Shown: one piece after another, positions 15,182 to 22,573 of the stretch
Numbering within the stretch: position 1 is the first letter of the stretch
How the letters are laid out: every line of letters begins with the position of its first letter
Source: JAUWQU01 sp964605095
Lineage (GTDB): Bacteria > Planctomycetota > Phycisphaerae > SM23-33
Length of the DNA: 23,628 bases
NCBI GenBank assembly: GCA_964605095.1
Contig: CAZSBS010000041.1
Location: 1-23,628, forward strand
Direction of reading: 5' to 3'
The notes under the pieces: generated by a model
Database searches by the model: none
Told to the model about the DNA's origin: nothing
What the model saw: the letters and a program-made list of their open reading frames with translations, nothing else
Program-made: the position numbers and the translations under genes

Positions 15182-16207
15182 ATGACCGGATACGAACGAA
15201 TCGCCGCGGCCATGGCAGGCCGAAAGCCCGACCGCGTCCCGGTCATGCTGAACAACTTCATGCCCGCCGCCCGCGAGGCAGGGCTAACGCAGGCCCAGTA
15301 CCGCTGGAGCGCCGAGCGGATCGTCGAGGCACACCTCAGGGCGGCCCAGAAGTACGGGCTGGACGGCATTATGCTGGACATCGACACCGCGACGCTCGCC
15401 GACGCGGTCGGCGTGCCCGTGAGCTTTCCCGAGCGCGAGCCGGCCCGAACGGCCGGGGGTTGCCTGCACCTGCTGGAGGACATTCACGACTGGCCCGTGC
15501 CGAACCTGCGGAACCACCCGCGGGTGGACATCTGGCTGGAGGCGGCCGAGAGGCTCGTGGAAAAGTGCGGACGCGACCTCTACGTCCGCGGCCACTGCGA
15601 CCAGGCGCCGTTTTCGCTTGCCGGCATGATCCGCGGGCCGGAGCGCTGGATGGTGGACCTGCTCACCGAAGGCCAGGAACCGCACTGCCAGGCGCTGCTG
15701 GATTACTGCACAGCCGTGACGTGCCGCTTCGTGAAACTGATGACCCAGACGCACGTGCCGATGGTATCCAACGGCGACAGCTCTGCCGGGCCGAGCGCCA
15801 TTACGCCGGACATGTATCGCCGCTGGGCCATGCCGCACGAACGCCGCGTCGTGCAGGCCGCCCACGAGGCGGGCTGCCAGTATGTGCTGCAAATCGGCGG
15901 GGCGACCGAGCCGATACTTGCCGACATGATCCGGACGGGCGCCGACGGCTTCGAGTTGGACTGCAAGACCGACGCGGTGGCGGCTCGCGACGCCCTGGCC
16001 GGCGCCGCGACGCTGCTGGGCAACATCGACGCATCGGGTGTGCTTGCCCTCGGCGGCCCGGCCGAGGTTGCCCAGGCCACGCGCGAGTTGCTGGAAGTCT
16101 TCGCCGGCGTGCCGCGGTTCATCCTTGGCGCCGGCTCCGCGCTGCCGGAGGAGGCGCCCGAGGAAAACATCACCGCGATGGTCCAGGCGGCAAGGGAGTT
16201 CGAGTGA
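15182..16207 (+). CDS. Uroporphyrinogen decarboxylase (URO-D) family protein
   Basis: This 341-aa TIM-barrel protein belongs to the URO-D superfamily, which includes HemE and the cobalamin/corrinoid-dependent methyltransferases MtaA and CmuA. Landmarks are the N-terminal ERIAAAMAGRKPDRVPVMLN, YGLDGIMLDIDTATLADAVG, the central SNGDSSAGPSAITPDMYRRW, QIGGATEPILADM (~238-250), and LLGNIDASGVLALGGP near the C-terminus. The expanded bacterial members of this family usually act in methyl transfer rather than haem synthesis. No other haem gene or corrinoid protein is adjacent, so methyltransferase is a mild preference. No good ribosome-binding site precedes ATG 15182. Its last ~75 bp and 3' flank recur as a fragment at 22313-22399. 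Confidence 0.88.
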   Translation: MTGYERIAAAMAGRKPDRVPVMLNNFMPAAREAGLTQAQYRWSAERIVEAHLRAAQKYGLDGIMLDIDTATLADAVGVPVSFPEREPARTAGGCLHLLEDIHDWPVPNLRNHPRVDIWLEAAERLVEKCGRDLYVRGHCDQAPFSLAGMIRGPERWMVDLLTEGQEPHCQALLDYCTAVTCRFVKLMTQTHVPMVSNGDSSAGPSAITPDMYRRWAMPHERRVVQAAHEAGCQYVLQIGGATEPILADMIRTGADGFELDCKTDAVAARDALAGAATLLGNIDASGVLALGGPAEVAQATRELLEVFAGVPRFILGAGSALPEEAPEENITAMVQAAREFE

Positions 16208-16227
16208 GAATAAACGGTTAGCGTCCC

Positions 16228-16457
16228 GAATGGCATGAAGATAAGAAGGAAGTTATTGGTACACAGTACGTTATGCGCAAGAAAAACGCGTGGCGGACAT
16301 CATCCTCGGCTCGGCCCTTTGCCGGGCCGTACCAGGAAACGCAACATTCTCAAGGGTTCAGTAGGCATGGCCGGATTTTTGGGCGGGATCGGCCTTTCGT
16401 CGGCCACTCTGCAACGCGTTTATTAAACGGAACTTACGCCTTATCTTCATGCCATTC
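16228..16457. mobile_element. MITE-like element, 230 bp, with 18-bp terminal inverted repeats
   Basis: GAATGGCATGAAGATAAG (16228-16245) is perfectly inverted at 16440-16457, and weaker pairing continues inwards (GGAAGTT against GTAAGTT). It is flanked by identical 11-bp direct repeats GTTAGCGTCCC at 16217-16227 and 16458-16468, the target-site duplication. An uninterrupted copy of the same target, also following a UroD-like 3' end, is at 22389-22399. The interior has no credible ORF, so it would depend on a transposase supplied in trans. It inserted between the UroD-family gene and the convergent exported-protein gene without damaging either. Confidence 0.8.
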
Positions 16458-16475
16458 GTTAGCGTCCCTATTTCC

Positions 16476-17150
16476 CTATTTCCCCTTCGTCTCGGCCGCG
16501 GGGGTCTTCTGTGCGGCTCCGGGTTCCGCTTTTGTGGCCCCGGCCCTGAGCTTCCGTTCGAGCTCTCGGAGCCGCGTGACAATCTTTTGCAGCCGAGTCA
16601 AACGCTCGTCATTTTGGAGGAAGAGGGACTTTCCGCGCAGGTCGTAGAGTTGCACCTGGTGGTCTTTGCCATCGGCATGAATCCGCACAACGGTCGTAGC
16701 GCCGTCCGCAAGCCCCGACGGACCAACCATTACGATCCCCTGGGCTGCCAGTTTCTCATTCTCCCGTTTGACTTTCGCGGCGATTGACTGCTCGATCTCG
16801 GCAGCATTGATCTTGAAGAAACCATTCGTGTCGATTGCCAATCGCAGCAACGCTTGGAGCTCGTCTTTCGTGATCTTTGTCTCTATGCGAGCGTTTTTCT
16901 CATATCGATTTCCCAAGGTTACCGATCCATCTGCGCGAATCACCATCAGTGGGTCGTCGTTCTGTGGTTTGAGCATCCCACCACAATAGTCAAACACAAT
17001 AACCGTTGCCGTCGCGTCAGCCGGCAAGGCGTGGGTTTTCGTCTTGGCCACTTTGTCGCTCGGCTTCGGGGCCTTTTTCTCAGGAAGCTTGTCGGCAGCA
17101 AAGGTGACGGTGGTCAGGGACAGGACGGCGAATAGCAGAACGTGTCGCAT
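16476..17150 (-). CDS. Exported protein of unknown function
   Basis: This 224-aa protein starts with a clear signal peptide (MRHVLLFAVLSLTTVTFAAD), so it should be periplasmic or secreted. A Lys/Pro-rich linker follows, then a domain with VIVFDYCGGMLKP (~50-62), VIRADGSVTLGNRYEK, and TTVVRIHADGKDHQVQLYDL (~152-171), which suggests beta-strand pairs. It then has a charged helical segment, LTRLQKIVTRLRELERKLRA, and a low-complexity Ala/Glu/Lys tail. AAGGAG precedes ATG 17150. The stop is 8 bp from the MITE target duplication. I do not recognise the family. It is on the same strand as the giant exported protein behind it, but a repeat copy separates them. Confidence 0.75.
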   Translation of the reverse strand: MRHVLLFAVLSLTTVTFAADKLPEKKAPKPSDKVAKTKTHALPADATATVIVFDYCGGMLKPQNDDPLMVIRADGSVTLGNRYEKNARIETKITKDELQALLRLAIDTNGFFKINAAEIEQSIAAKVKRENEKLAAQGIVMVGPSGLADGATTVVRIHADGKDHQVQLYDLRGKSLFLQNDERLTRLQKIVTRLRELERKLRAGATKAEPGAAQKTPAAETKGK

Positions 17151-17244
17151 CGGATTCTCCTTGTTTATGGACCGGAGAACAATTAGGGCGATTCGATGCG
17201 TTAGACGCTGATAGTTGAAAAGAGTTCCCAGCGATCTTTCAACT

Positions 17245-17317
17245 GATAGGAAATTTGATTTTGGGTTGGCCCTCGGGCTGGCGTGGCGAGTGGCTGTGCC
17301 CGGGGGCGGGGGGTTTA
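17245..17317. repeat. Direct repeat copy A at the 3' end of the giant gene
   Basis: This ~73-bp sequence begins GATAGGAAATTTGATTTTGG and ends in a G-rich run. It is nearly identical to copy B (21992-22058); the main differences are a 5-bp indel and a few substitutions. The stop codon of the giant gene (TTA on the plus strand, 17315-17317) is its last triplet. The A+T-rich start contrasts with the GC-rich genes around it. Confidence 0.75.
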
Positions 17318-20300
17318 TGGGGTCTTGAGCGAGTCTTCGTAGGTCTTCTTGGCGGCCGCGTAGTCCCGGTAGGCCTGCTTGGCCTCGGGCGTGTCACTCC
17401 TGCCGTCCGCTATCAGCTTCGTCAGCTTGTTGTACGCCGCGATGTACGTCTGGTAGGCCTGCTTGCTGTCCGTCACGGGCGGGGTCTTCGTCGTGGTGTG
17501 CGACACGTTCTCGTCGCCGGCGTCGGTCGTGCCCGACCCGGTCGCCGGGGTCTTGAGCGAGTCTTCGTATACCTTCTTGGCGGCCGCGTAGTCCAGGTAG
17601 GCCTGTTTGCCCTCCGGCGTGTTGCCTTTGCCCGCCGCCATCAGCTTCGTCATCTTGTTGTACGCTGCGATGTACGTCTGGTACGCCTTGCTGCTGTCCT
17701 GGGGTGTGGCTGGCGGGGTGGTATTTTCACCAGTGTGGGAGCTGTTGGCCGGCACTGCGGGACTCGCCGTGGTCTTCCCGCTGCCGGTGTCGGCGGTTTT
17801 GTGGCCTGGATGGTCCGGCGTATCGACCTGGCCTGCAGATTGGAGGATAAGTACGGGACGCATGGTCTTGTCCGCATGCTCGCGGGAGTAGAATCCGTAA
17901 ATGGATTGCGGTACGCGCGGGCCGAGAGCGCCCATGGCCTTGATCACCATGCCGTGATTCGGCTGCCCGGCGAGCCACTGCTTCACCAGTTCGGTAACGT
18001 CGATCTCGACATACTTGTTCATCTTGGCACCGGGGTTGAACGAAGCCATCGGCGACTTCTCGAAGGGCGGCTGGGCTACCCAGGCAAGCTCACCGGGCTT
18101 GGCTAGCTCGTTGGCGTTGCCCGGGTACGTTCCCGAGCCCTCAATCCATTCGCCGAGCACGCGGTATATGCCAAGTGTCAGGCCGGTGCCCTGGGTGTAA
18201 TTGTGGTAGAGCCGCAGCGTCGCCTTACCCACCTGCCGGCGGTCGATGCCGGTGAGGTCGAATTTGAGGTACGCCCGCTTTTCCCCGCCCGTGGGATGGA
18301 ATCCTGCCTGGATAATGTTATAGGCGCCCCAGTTGCTCTTGTTCCAGTTGCGGTAGGCATAGGCGTAGACGTGGGAATCGGCAGATGGCGCCAATACTTT
18401 CGTCGTGCCGGCAACGTGCGGCTCATTCCCGCTCGTGCCCGGCCCGGCCGCCGGGGCCTTGAGTGGGGTTTTGATGGGGGTCTTGAGCGTGTCTTCGTAT
18501 GCCTTCTTGGCGGCCGCGTAGGCCTTGTAGGCCTGTTTGCCCTCCGGTGTGTTGCCTTTGCTCGCCAGCTTCGTCACCTTGTTGTAGGCCGCTATGTACG
18601 TCTGGTAGGCCTGCTGCTGGGCCTTGGTAGTCGTGGTAGTTTTCGGCTCGTCGTCGGTGGTCTTGGCGCCGCCCGTATGGGTCGTCTGCCCGGCCCACTG
18701 GAAGGACAACGGGAAGGTCTTCGGCGCGTAGCCGACACCGTCGCTCATGACGATCCGCAGTTCCATCACGTACGTCTTGCCGCTCTCGATCCGTGTGGTG
18801 TGGACGAAGCTGGCTTTGCCCTCCGCGACGGTCACGAAGTCCTTCGGCGCCGTCGGCCCGGTCCACAGCCGCAGCATCACCTTGCGGGCGTCGACGAACA
18901 TCGGGTCGCAGTTGCTGGCGCGAATCTCCAACTCCCCGCTCTGGCTGGCAACGGGGTAGACCGTGCCTGGGACCTGCTCGTGGACCTTGCCGTTCAGCGA
19001 GACGTGGAAGCTCCCCTTTTTCTCGAAACGTGTGGGATCCGTCTGAACCACGACCGCGGGGTCGCCCGCGCCGACTCCGCCGCCCAGTTGGGCCCGGGCA
19101 TCGCGGATGGCCTTGTCGTGGCGGTACTGCCCCGCGTAGGGCGGATGGATGGCCAGGACGCGCGCTTCAAGCTCGGCGAGGTCGATGTATTCGATCGCCC
19201 GCTGCATCGCCGCGTTCCTGGCCGCGGGTGTGCCGCCCGTCCCCACGATTTGCGAACGGGCCTTGGCCAGCAGGTCGGTCACGCGCCGGTCGTCCGCGAC
19301 CTGCAGGGCGGCGCACTGGCCGGCGAAGGTCTTAAACGAATCCCGCACGGCCTCGGCCTGCTTGACGTCATGGACGATCAACTTGGGCTTGCCGATGGCG
19401 CCCTGCACGGCCAGGACATCTTTCTCCGCCTGCTGGTAAAGGGCGCCGACCTGCTTGTTCAGCAGGCGCGGCTTGCGGACGAGCTGGGTGAACTCCGCGA
19501 GGATATCGACGCATCGGATGCGAGCGGTCTCGTACTTGGAGTCATCGCGGTTGGTCGTGTCGGCCTTGTCGATCAGCTCATCCATGGCCGCGATGATCCG
19601 GCTGTTGGTTACCGTCGGCCTGCGCCAACCTTCGAAGGGGGCCTTGTCCAGGCCGTGGCTGGCTCGCACGGCCGGGGTGAGCACGCGCTCGTACCCGCCG
19701 CGTTTGCCGTCCAGCATGCCCCGCACGCTCTGGTACCGAGACATCATCTGGCCGAACACCGCCGTCTGGTCGCCGCTTCGAAGGATCGCGATCGCCTGCT
19801 TGGTGATGTCGTCGGCCTCCGCCGGGGGATCGTCCGCGGTCCGCTTCACCTTGCCGTATTCCGCGCGGAGCATCGCCGCGTCGGCGGCGAGCTGCTCGGC
19901 TCGACTGAGCATCTCAAGTTCCTGGGCAAAGTGGAGCCCCATCGCCGTGCCGAAACCGTACATGTTGGAAAGGATGCGGTGGTGCCGGCCCCGTTTGACG
20001 ATCGCCTTCTCGACGCTCTTGTTCAGATCGCGGTCGGTGGCCATGTAGAAGAACCGCCACCCTTCGAGATTGCAGTTGATGGGCTTATCCAGCTTGCAGA
20101 ACGTGGACGCGTATACGATCGCCCCGGCCTGACCCTCATAGACCGACTCGAACTCGTCGAGAGCCCTCTTGATGTTGGTCATGACCGCCTGGTCGGCGTT
20201 GTGGGTGGCGGTGAACTCGCGGATGTTTCGGTCGATCCTGGCCCGGTAGGCAGCCGTCACCTGGTCCATCCATCGCGCGAGTCTGTTCATGGCGGCCTTG

Positions 20301-21916
20301 GGTTCGGCGGAGTCGTTGATCACGTAGGGGGCGGAATGCGGCGTGCTATCGGCGCGGTACTGGCTGTTCTGAATGTTGGCCGCCAGCCCGCGAGCGCCGG
20401 GTGTCAGTCCGTCGGAGCCCGGCTTGACTCCATCGGCCAGGCCGATCGCCAGCGACTTGCGGGCCTCGTCGGCGGGGATCTTCTGGGCATCTTCCCACAG
20501 CGTCTCGGCCTGCTTTGCGTAGTCCGGGAGGTGAAGCTTGGTGGCCTGAAGCTCCTGGAGCTTGGCCTCCGGCCCGCGAAGGCTGTTGTAGGCTGTCAGG
20601 GCCTGGGCGTCGTACGTCTTGCGGATGTTCGCGATGGCTTCGCTGTGGGCCTTAATCGCCTTCTCGATCCGGGCGGCCTCGGCGTTCAGTTGATCGCGCT
20701 GGGCCTGGTTCTTGGTCGGCATGCGACGGTAGGCATCGCGGACCCCGCCCAACTGCACGACGAAACTCATGTTGCGGCCCTGCCAGTTCCGCAGCGCCAT
20801 CAGGCCTTCCTCGGGCTCAACACTGTTGCTGAACATCAACTGGAGGATCGACTGGTAGTCCGCCTGGAACGTGCTGAGCCGCCCCAGCGGCGGGCTGACG
20901 ATCGCCATTCGCCCCTCGGACTGGGCCTTGCGTGCCAGCTCAGCGGCCTGGCCGGCCGTGGCGACGTCGCTGTCGGCGCTGGCGAGAACCTTCTTCTCGA
21001 GTTCCAGCGTGCTTGTCTTGGCGTTCTTGACGGCGAGATCATCGACCTTCTTCCGGAAGACGGGGTCCGACCAGTACCGCTTGGCCTGGGCATTGCCCCC
21101 GGCCGGCAGGCCCGCGCGACGGATCGCCCGCGCGGCTTGCTTATACCGGCTCTCCTGGTAGCTGATCTTCATCGCGATCTCGAAGAGCTTGGAGCGGATT
21201 GCGAGTTTGAGGTTCTCGCGCTCTTCGTTGGCCTGGCGGTGCTTGGCGGCCACGTCCATGAAGCGATGGCGGCAGGCGGCTTCGAAGTCCGTGTAGTACT
21301 TCTGCCGATCGCCGTACATCTTCGTCTTGCCGAACCGCTGCTTGTCCTCGTTCTCTTTCCACCACAGGTCGAACACCGTGCGCGCGCCGTGGTCGGTGAG
21401 CATCTCGTAGGTGCTCTTGTTGTGGCGCCAGTCGTTGACCCGGCCCCTGATCCACTTGTGGAAGGCATCCTGATCCTGCTTCTCTGCCCACGCCTGCACC
21501 GACGTCCATACGTACTTGTCGAAGTCCCACGCGGCGATCAGCACCTTGGCCCCCGTCCCCCCGACGGCCCACTCCAGCACCTTCTTGCCGACCTCCTCCA
21601 TCAGGTAGGTGTTGGCCTCCTTCACCTCGCCGTTGGCGAGATGGTCGAGGGCCTTGAGATACACCTCGACGTCCAGCGTCAGGTCGATGTGCTTGGTGAT
21701 CTCTTCCTGGAGATCCTTCTTGACGGAATCCTCGATGTACTTGCGCTGCTCGGCGTCCTTGATGCCGTAGCGCTTCAGGATGTCCTCAAACGTCTGGATC
21801 TTCCCCTTCTTGGCGGCGGGGGCCTGGGCGGCCGTAACCGCGGGCCAGGCCGGTATGACAAGGAAGGCCGCCAGCAGGGCGATTCGGAGGACAGCGTAGT
21901 GTCGCGGATTGCTCAT
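17315..21916 (-). CDS. Giant exported protein with DNRLRE-like domain and three ~50-residue repeats
   Basis: This 1533-aa protein has a signal peptide (residues ~1-30, IALLAAFLVIPAWPAV). Residues ~35-950 are long charged helices of no recognised family. A beta-rich segment follows (~960-1080, ending FPLSFQWAG). Then comes repeat 1 (~1098-1147, AYQTYIAAYNKVTKLASKG). Next is a DNRLRE-like domain (~1170-1358) with ADSHVYAYAY, RAYLKFDLTGI, ATLRLYHN, IDVTELVKQWLAG and HGMVIKA. Thr/Pro-rich linkers and repeats 2 and 3 (~1406-1456, ~1483-1533) finish the protein. DNRLRE domains are found in large secreted, often surface-attached or polysaccharide-acting proteins. Start ATG 21916 sits directly before the signal peptide; a GTG at 21946 would add 10 residues, and neither has a strong ribosome-binding site. 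The function is unknown; it is probably a cell-surface or matrix protein. The long antisense frame is a shadow. Confidence 0.85.
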   Translation of the reverse strand: MSNPRHYAVLRIALLAAFLVIPAWPAVTAAQAPAAKKGKIQTFEDILKRYGIKDAEQRKYIEDSVKKDLQEEITKHIDLTLDVEVYLKALDHLANGEVKEANTYLMEEVGKKVLEWAVGGTGAKVLIAAWDFDKYVWTSVQAWAEKQDQDAFHKWIRGRVNDWRHNKSTYEMLTDHGARTVFDLWWKENEDKQRFGKTKMYGDRQKYYTDFEAACRHRFMDVAAKHRQANEERENLKLAIRSKLFEIAMKISYQESRYKQAARAIRRAGLPAGGNAQAKRYWSDPVFRKKVDDLAVKNAKTSTLELEKKVLASADSDVATAGQAAELARKAQSEGRMAIVSPPLGRLSTFQADYQSILQLMFSNSVEPEEGLMALRNWQGRNMSFVVQLGGVRDAYRRMPTKNQAQRDQLNAEAARIEKAIKAHSEAIANIRKTYDAQALTAYNSLRGPEAKLQELQATKLHLPDYAKQAETLWEDAQKIPADEARKSLAIGLADGVKPGSDGLTPGARGLAANIQNSQYRADSTPHSAPYVINDSAEPKAAMNRLARWMDQVTAAYRARIDRNIREFTATHNADQAVMTNIKRALDEFESVYEGQAGAIVYASTFCKLDKPINCNLEGWRFFYMATDRDLNKSVEKAIVKRGRHHRILSNMYGFGTAMGLHFAQELEMLSRAEQLAADAAMLRAEYGKVKRTADDPPAEADDITKQAIAILRSGDQTAVFGQMMSRYQSVRGMLDGKRGGYERVLTPAVRASHGLDKAPFEGWRRPTVTNSRIIAAMDELIDKADTTNRDDSKYETARIRCVDILAEFTQLVRKPRLLNKQVGALYQQAEKDVLAVQGAIGKPKLIVHDVKQAEAVRDSFKTFAGQCAALQVADDRRVTDLLAKARSQIVGTGGTPAARNAAMQRAIEYIDLAELEARVLAIHPPYAGQYRHDKAIRDARAQLGGGVGAGDPAVVVQTDPTRFEKKGSFHVSLNGKVHEQVPGTVYPVASQSGELEIRASNCDPMFVDARKVMLRLWTGPTAPKDFVTVAEGKASFVHTTRIESGKTYVMELRIVMSDGVGYAPKTFPLSFQWAGQTTHTGGAKTTDDEPKTTTTTKAQQQAYQTYIAAYNKVTKLASKGNTPEGKQAYKAYAAAKKAYEDTLKTPIKTPLKAPAAGPGTSGNEPHVAGTTKVLAPSADSHVYAYAYRNWNKSNWGAYNIIQAGFHPTGGEKRAYLKFDLTGIDRRQVGKATLRLYHNYTQGTGLTLGIYRVLGEWIEGSGTYPGNANELAKPGELAWVAQPPFEKSPMASFNPGAKMNKYVEIDVTELVKQWLAGQPNHGMVIKAMGALGPRVPQSIYGFYSREHADKTMRPVLILQSAGQVDTPDHPGHKTADTGSGKTTASPAVPANSSHTGENTTPPATPQDSSKAYQTYIAAYNKMTKLMAAGKGNTPEGKQAYLDYAAAKKVYEDSLKTPATGSGTTDAGDENVSHTTTKTPPVTDSKQAYQTYIAAYNKLTKLIADGRSDTPEAKQAYRDYAAAKKTYEDSLKTP

Positions 21917-21991
21917 GGTTTCGTCTCGCTTTCGTATTGGCGTCACGCGGGCGCGCTTCCGGTGAGAGTGAGCCAGATCATGCCATTCACC

Positions 21992-22058
21992 GATAGGAAA
22001 TTTGATTTTGGGTTGGCCCTTGGGCTGGCGAGTGGCTGTGCCAGGGGGGCGGGGGTTT
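21992..22058. repeat. Direct repeat copy B upstream of the giant gene
   Basis: This is the second copy of the 17245-17317 sequence in the same orientation, starting GATAGGAAATTTGATTTTGG. The two copies bracket the giant gene almost exactly. Copy B lies ~75 bp ahead of its start, so it occupies the probable promoter region. Just beyond it, 22059-22089 shows nothing recognisable. Confidence 0.75.
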
Positions 22059-22089
22059 TTATGATCTTCATCGATGATGACTCCTTAAA

Positions 22090-22162
22090 TGGAGAGGCCT
22101 GGAATCGAACCAGAATCCCCGCCGGCAAGCCAGCGGCGCCTTCTCAACTAGGCCACCCCCCC
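22090..22162 (-). tRNA. tRNA-like locus, probably degenerate
   Basis: Read on the minus strand this 73-nt sequence folds as a cloverleaf. It has a 7-bp acceptor GGGGGGG/CCTCTCC (two G-U pairs), T8 G9, a D-stem GCCT/AGGC, a T-arm TCTGG/TTCGATT/CCAGG, and discriminator A without encoded CCA. The anticodon arm is abnormal. It is 18 nt, giving a 5-bp stem (CCGCT/GGCGG) with an 8-nt loop GGCTTGCC lacking U33, or alternatively one continuous 8-bp hairpin closed by TT. No anticodon can be assigned. The 5' end runs into nine G (nine C on +), a possible sequencing slip. It is probably a pseudo-tRNA or a tRNA-derived element. Confidence 0.5.
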
Positions 22163-22165
22163 CCG

Positions 22166-22310
22166 CTCGCTATATCGTCCACCGGAAATCGGTACTTGAA
22201 CAATAGCACCATATTGCCACTCGTCGTCTCCGGCCGGACGTACTTGGCCTCGTGGCTCGCGATCCCATCCTCGTGGGCGTACTGCACGTTCGGGTCGGTG
22301 CTGGTGGCCG
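22166..22310 (-). pseudogene. Orphan coding fragment, beta-sandwich-like
   Basis: The minus strand encodes a natural-looking segment (DPNVQYAHEDGIASHEAKYV, then RPETTSGNMVLLFKYRFPVD) with no start or signal of its own. At its upstream side it joins the UroD-like fragment at 22313, and it runs out into the tRNA-like locus. The alternating hydrophobic pattern suggests part of a secreted carbohydrate-related protein, but I do not recognise the family. It is most likely the remnant of a rearranged gene. Confidence 0.35.
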
Positions 22311-22313
22311 CCG

Positions 22314-22385
22314 CCGGAGGAGACGCCCGAGGCAAACATCCACGCGATGGTCCAGGCGGCAAGGGAGTTCGGAGGGTGGAAATAG
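22314..22385 (+). pseudogene. 3'-terminal fragment of a second UroD-family gene
   Basis: This fragment encodes PEETPEANIHAMVQAAREFG, closely matching the C-terminus of the UroD-family protein at 15182-16207 (PEEAPEENITAMVQAAREFE), and then stops at TAG 22383-22385. DNA similarity begins abruptly at 22313 and continues past the stop to the shared GGTTAGCGTCCC (22388-22399). Nothing upstream matches, so this is a truncated copy. It preserves the empty site of the MITE. Confidence 0.75.
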
Positions 22386-22573
22386 GCGGTTAGCGTCCCT
22401 GTTTTCCCCCAGACCAGGGGGTGATTGACGGCAGGTGCCGGCCGCGGTAAACTTCTGTCCATGCCGAGGAAACAGGCGCATATAACCACGTCCGACTTGC
22501 CCGCCGTAAACTTGGCGAAGCCGGGAGCCGCGCCCGGCTTGGGCAAGCCCGGCCGTGCGGCATGGGGATTGCG

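Noticed and set aside
18203..22393. 1396-codon open frame on the plus strand opposite the giant gene
   Set aside because: It is antisense to the minus-strand protein that has a signal peptide, DNRLRE-like motifs and internal repeats. It runs through the repeat, the tRNA-like locus and the fragments, and shows no domain; it is a GC-driven shadow.
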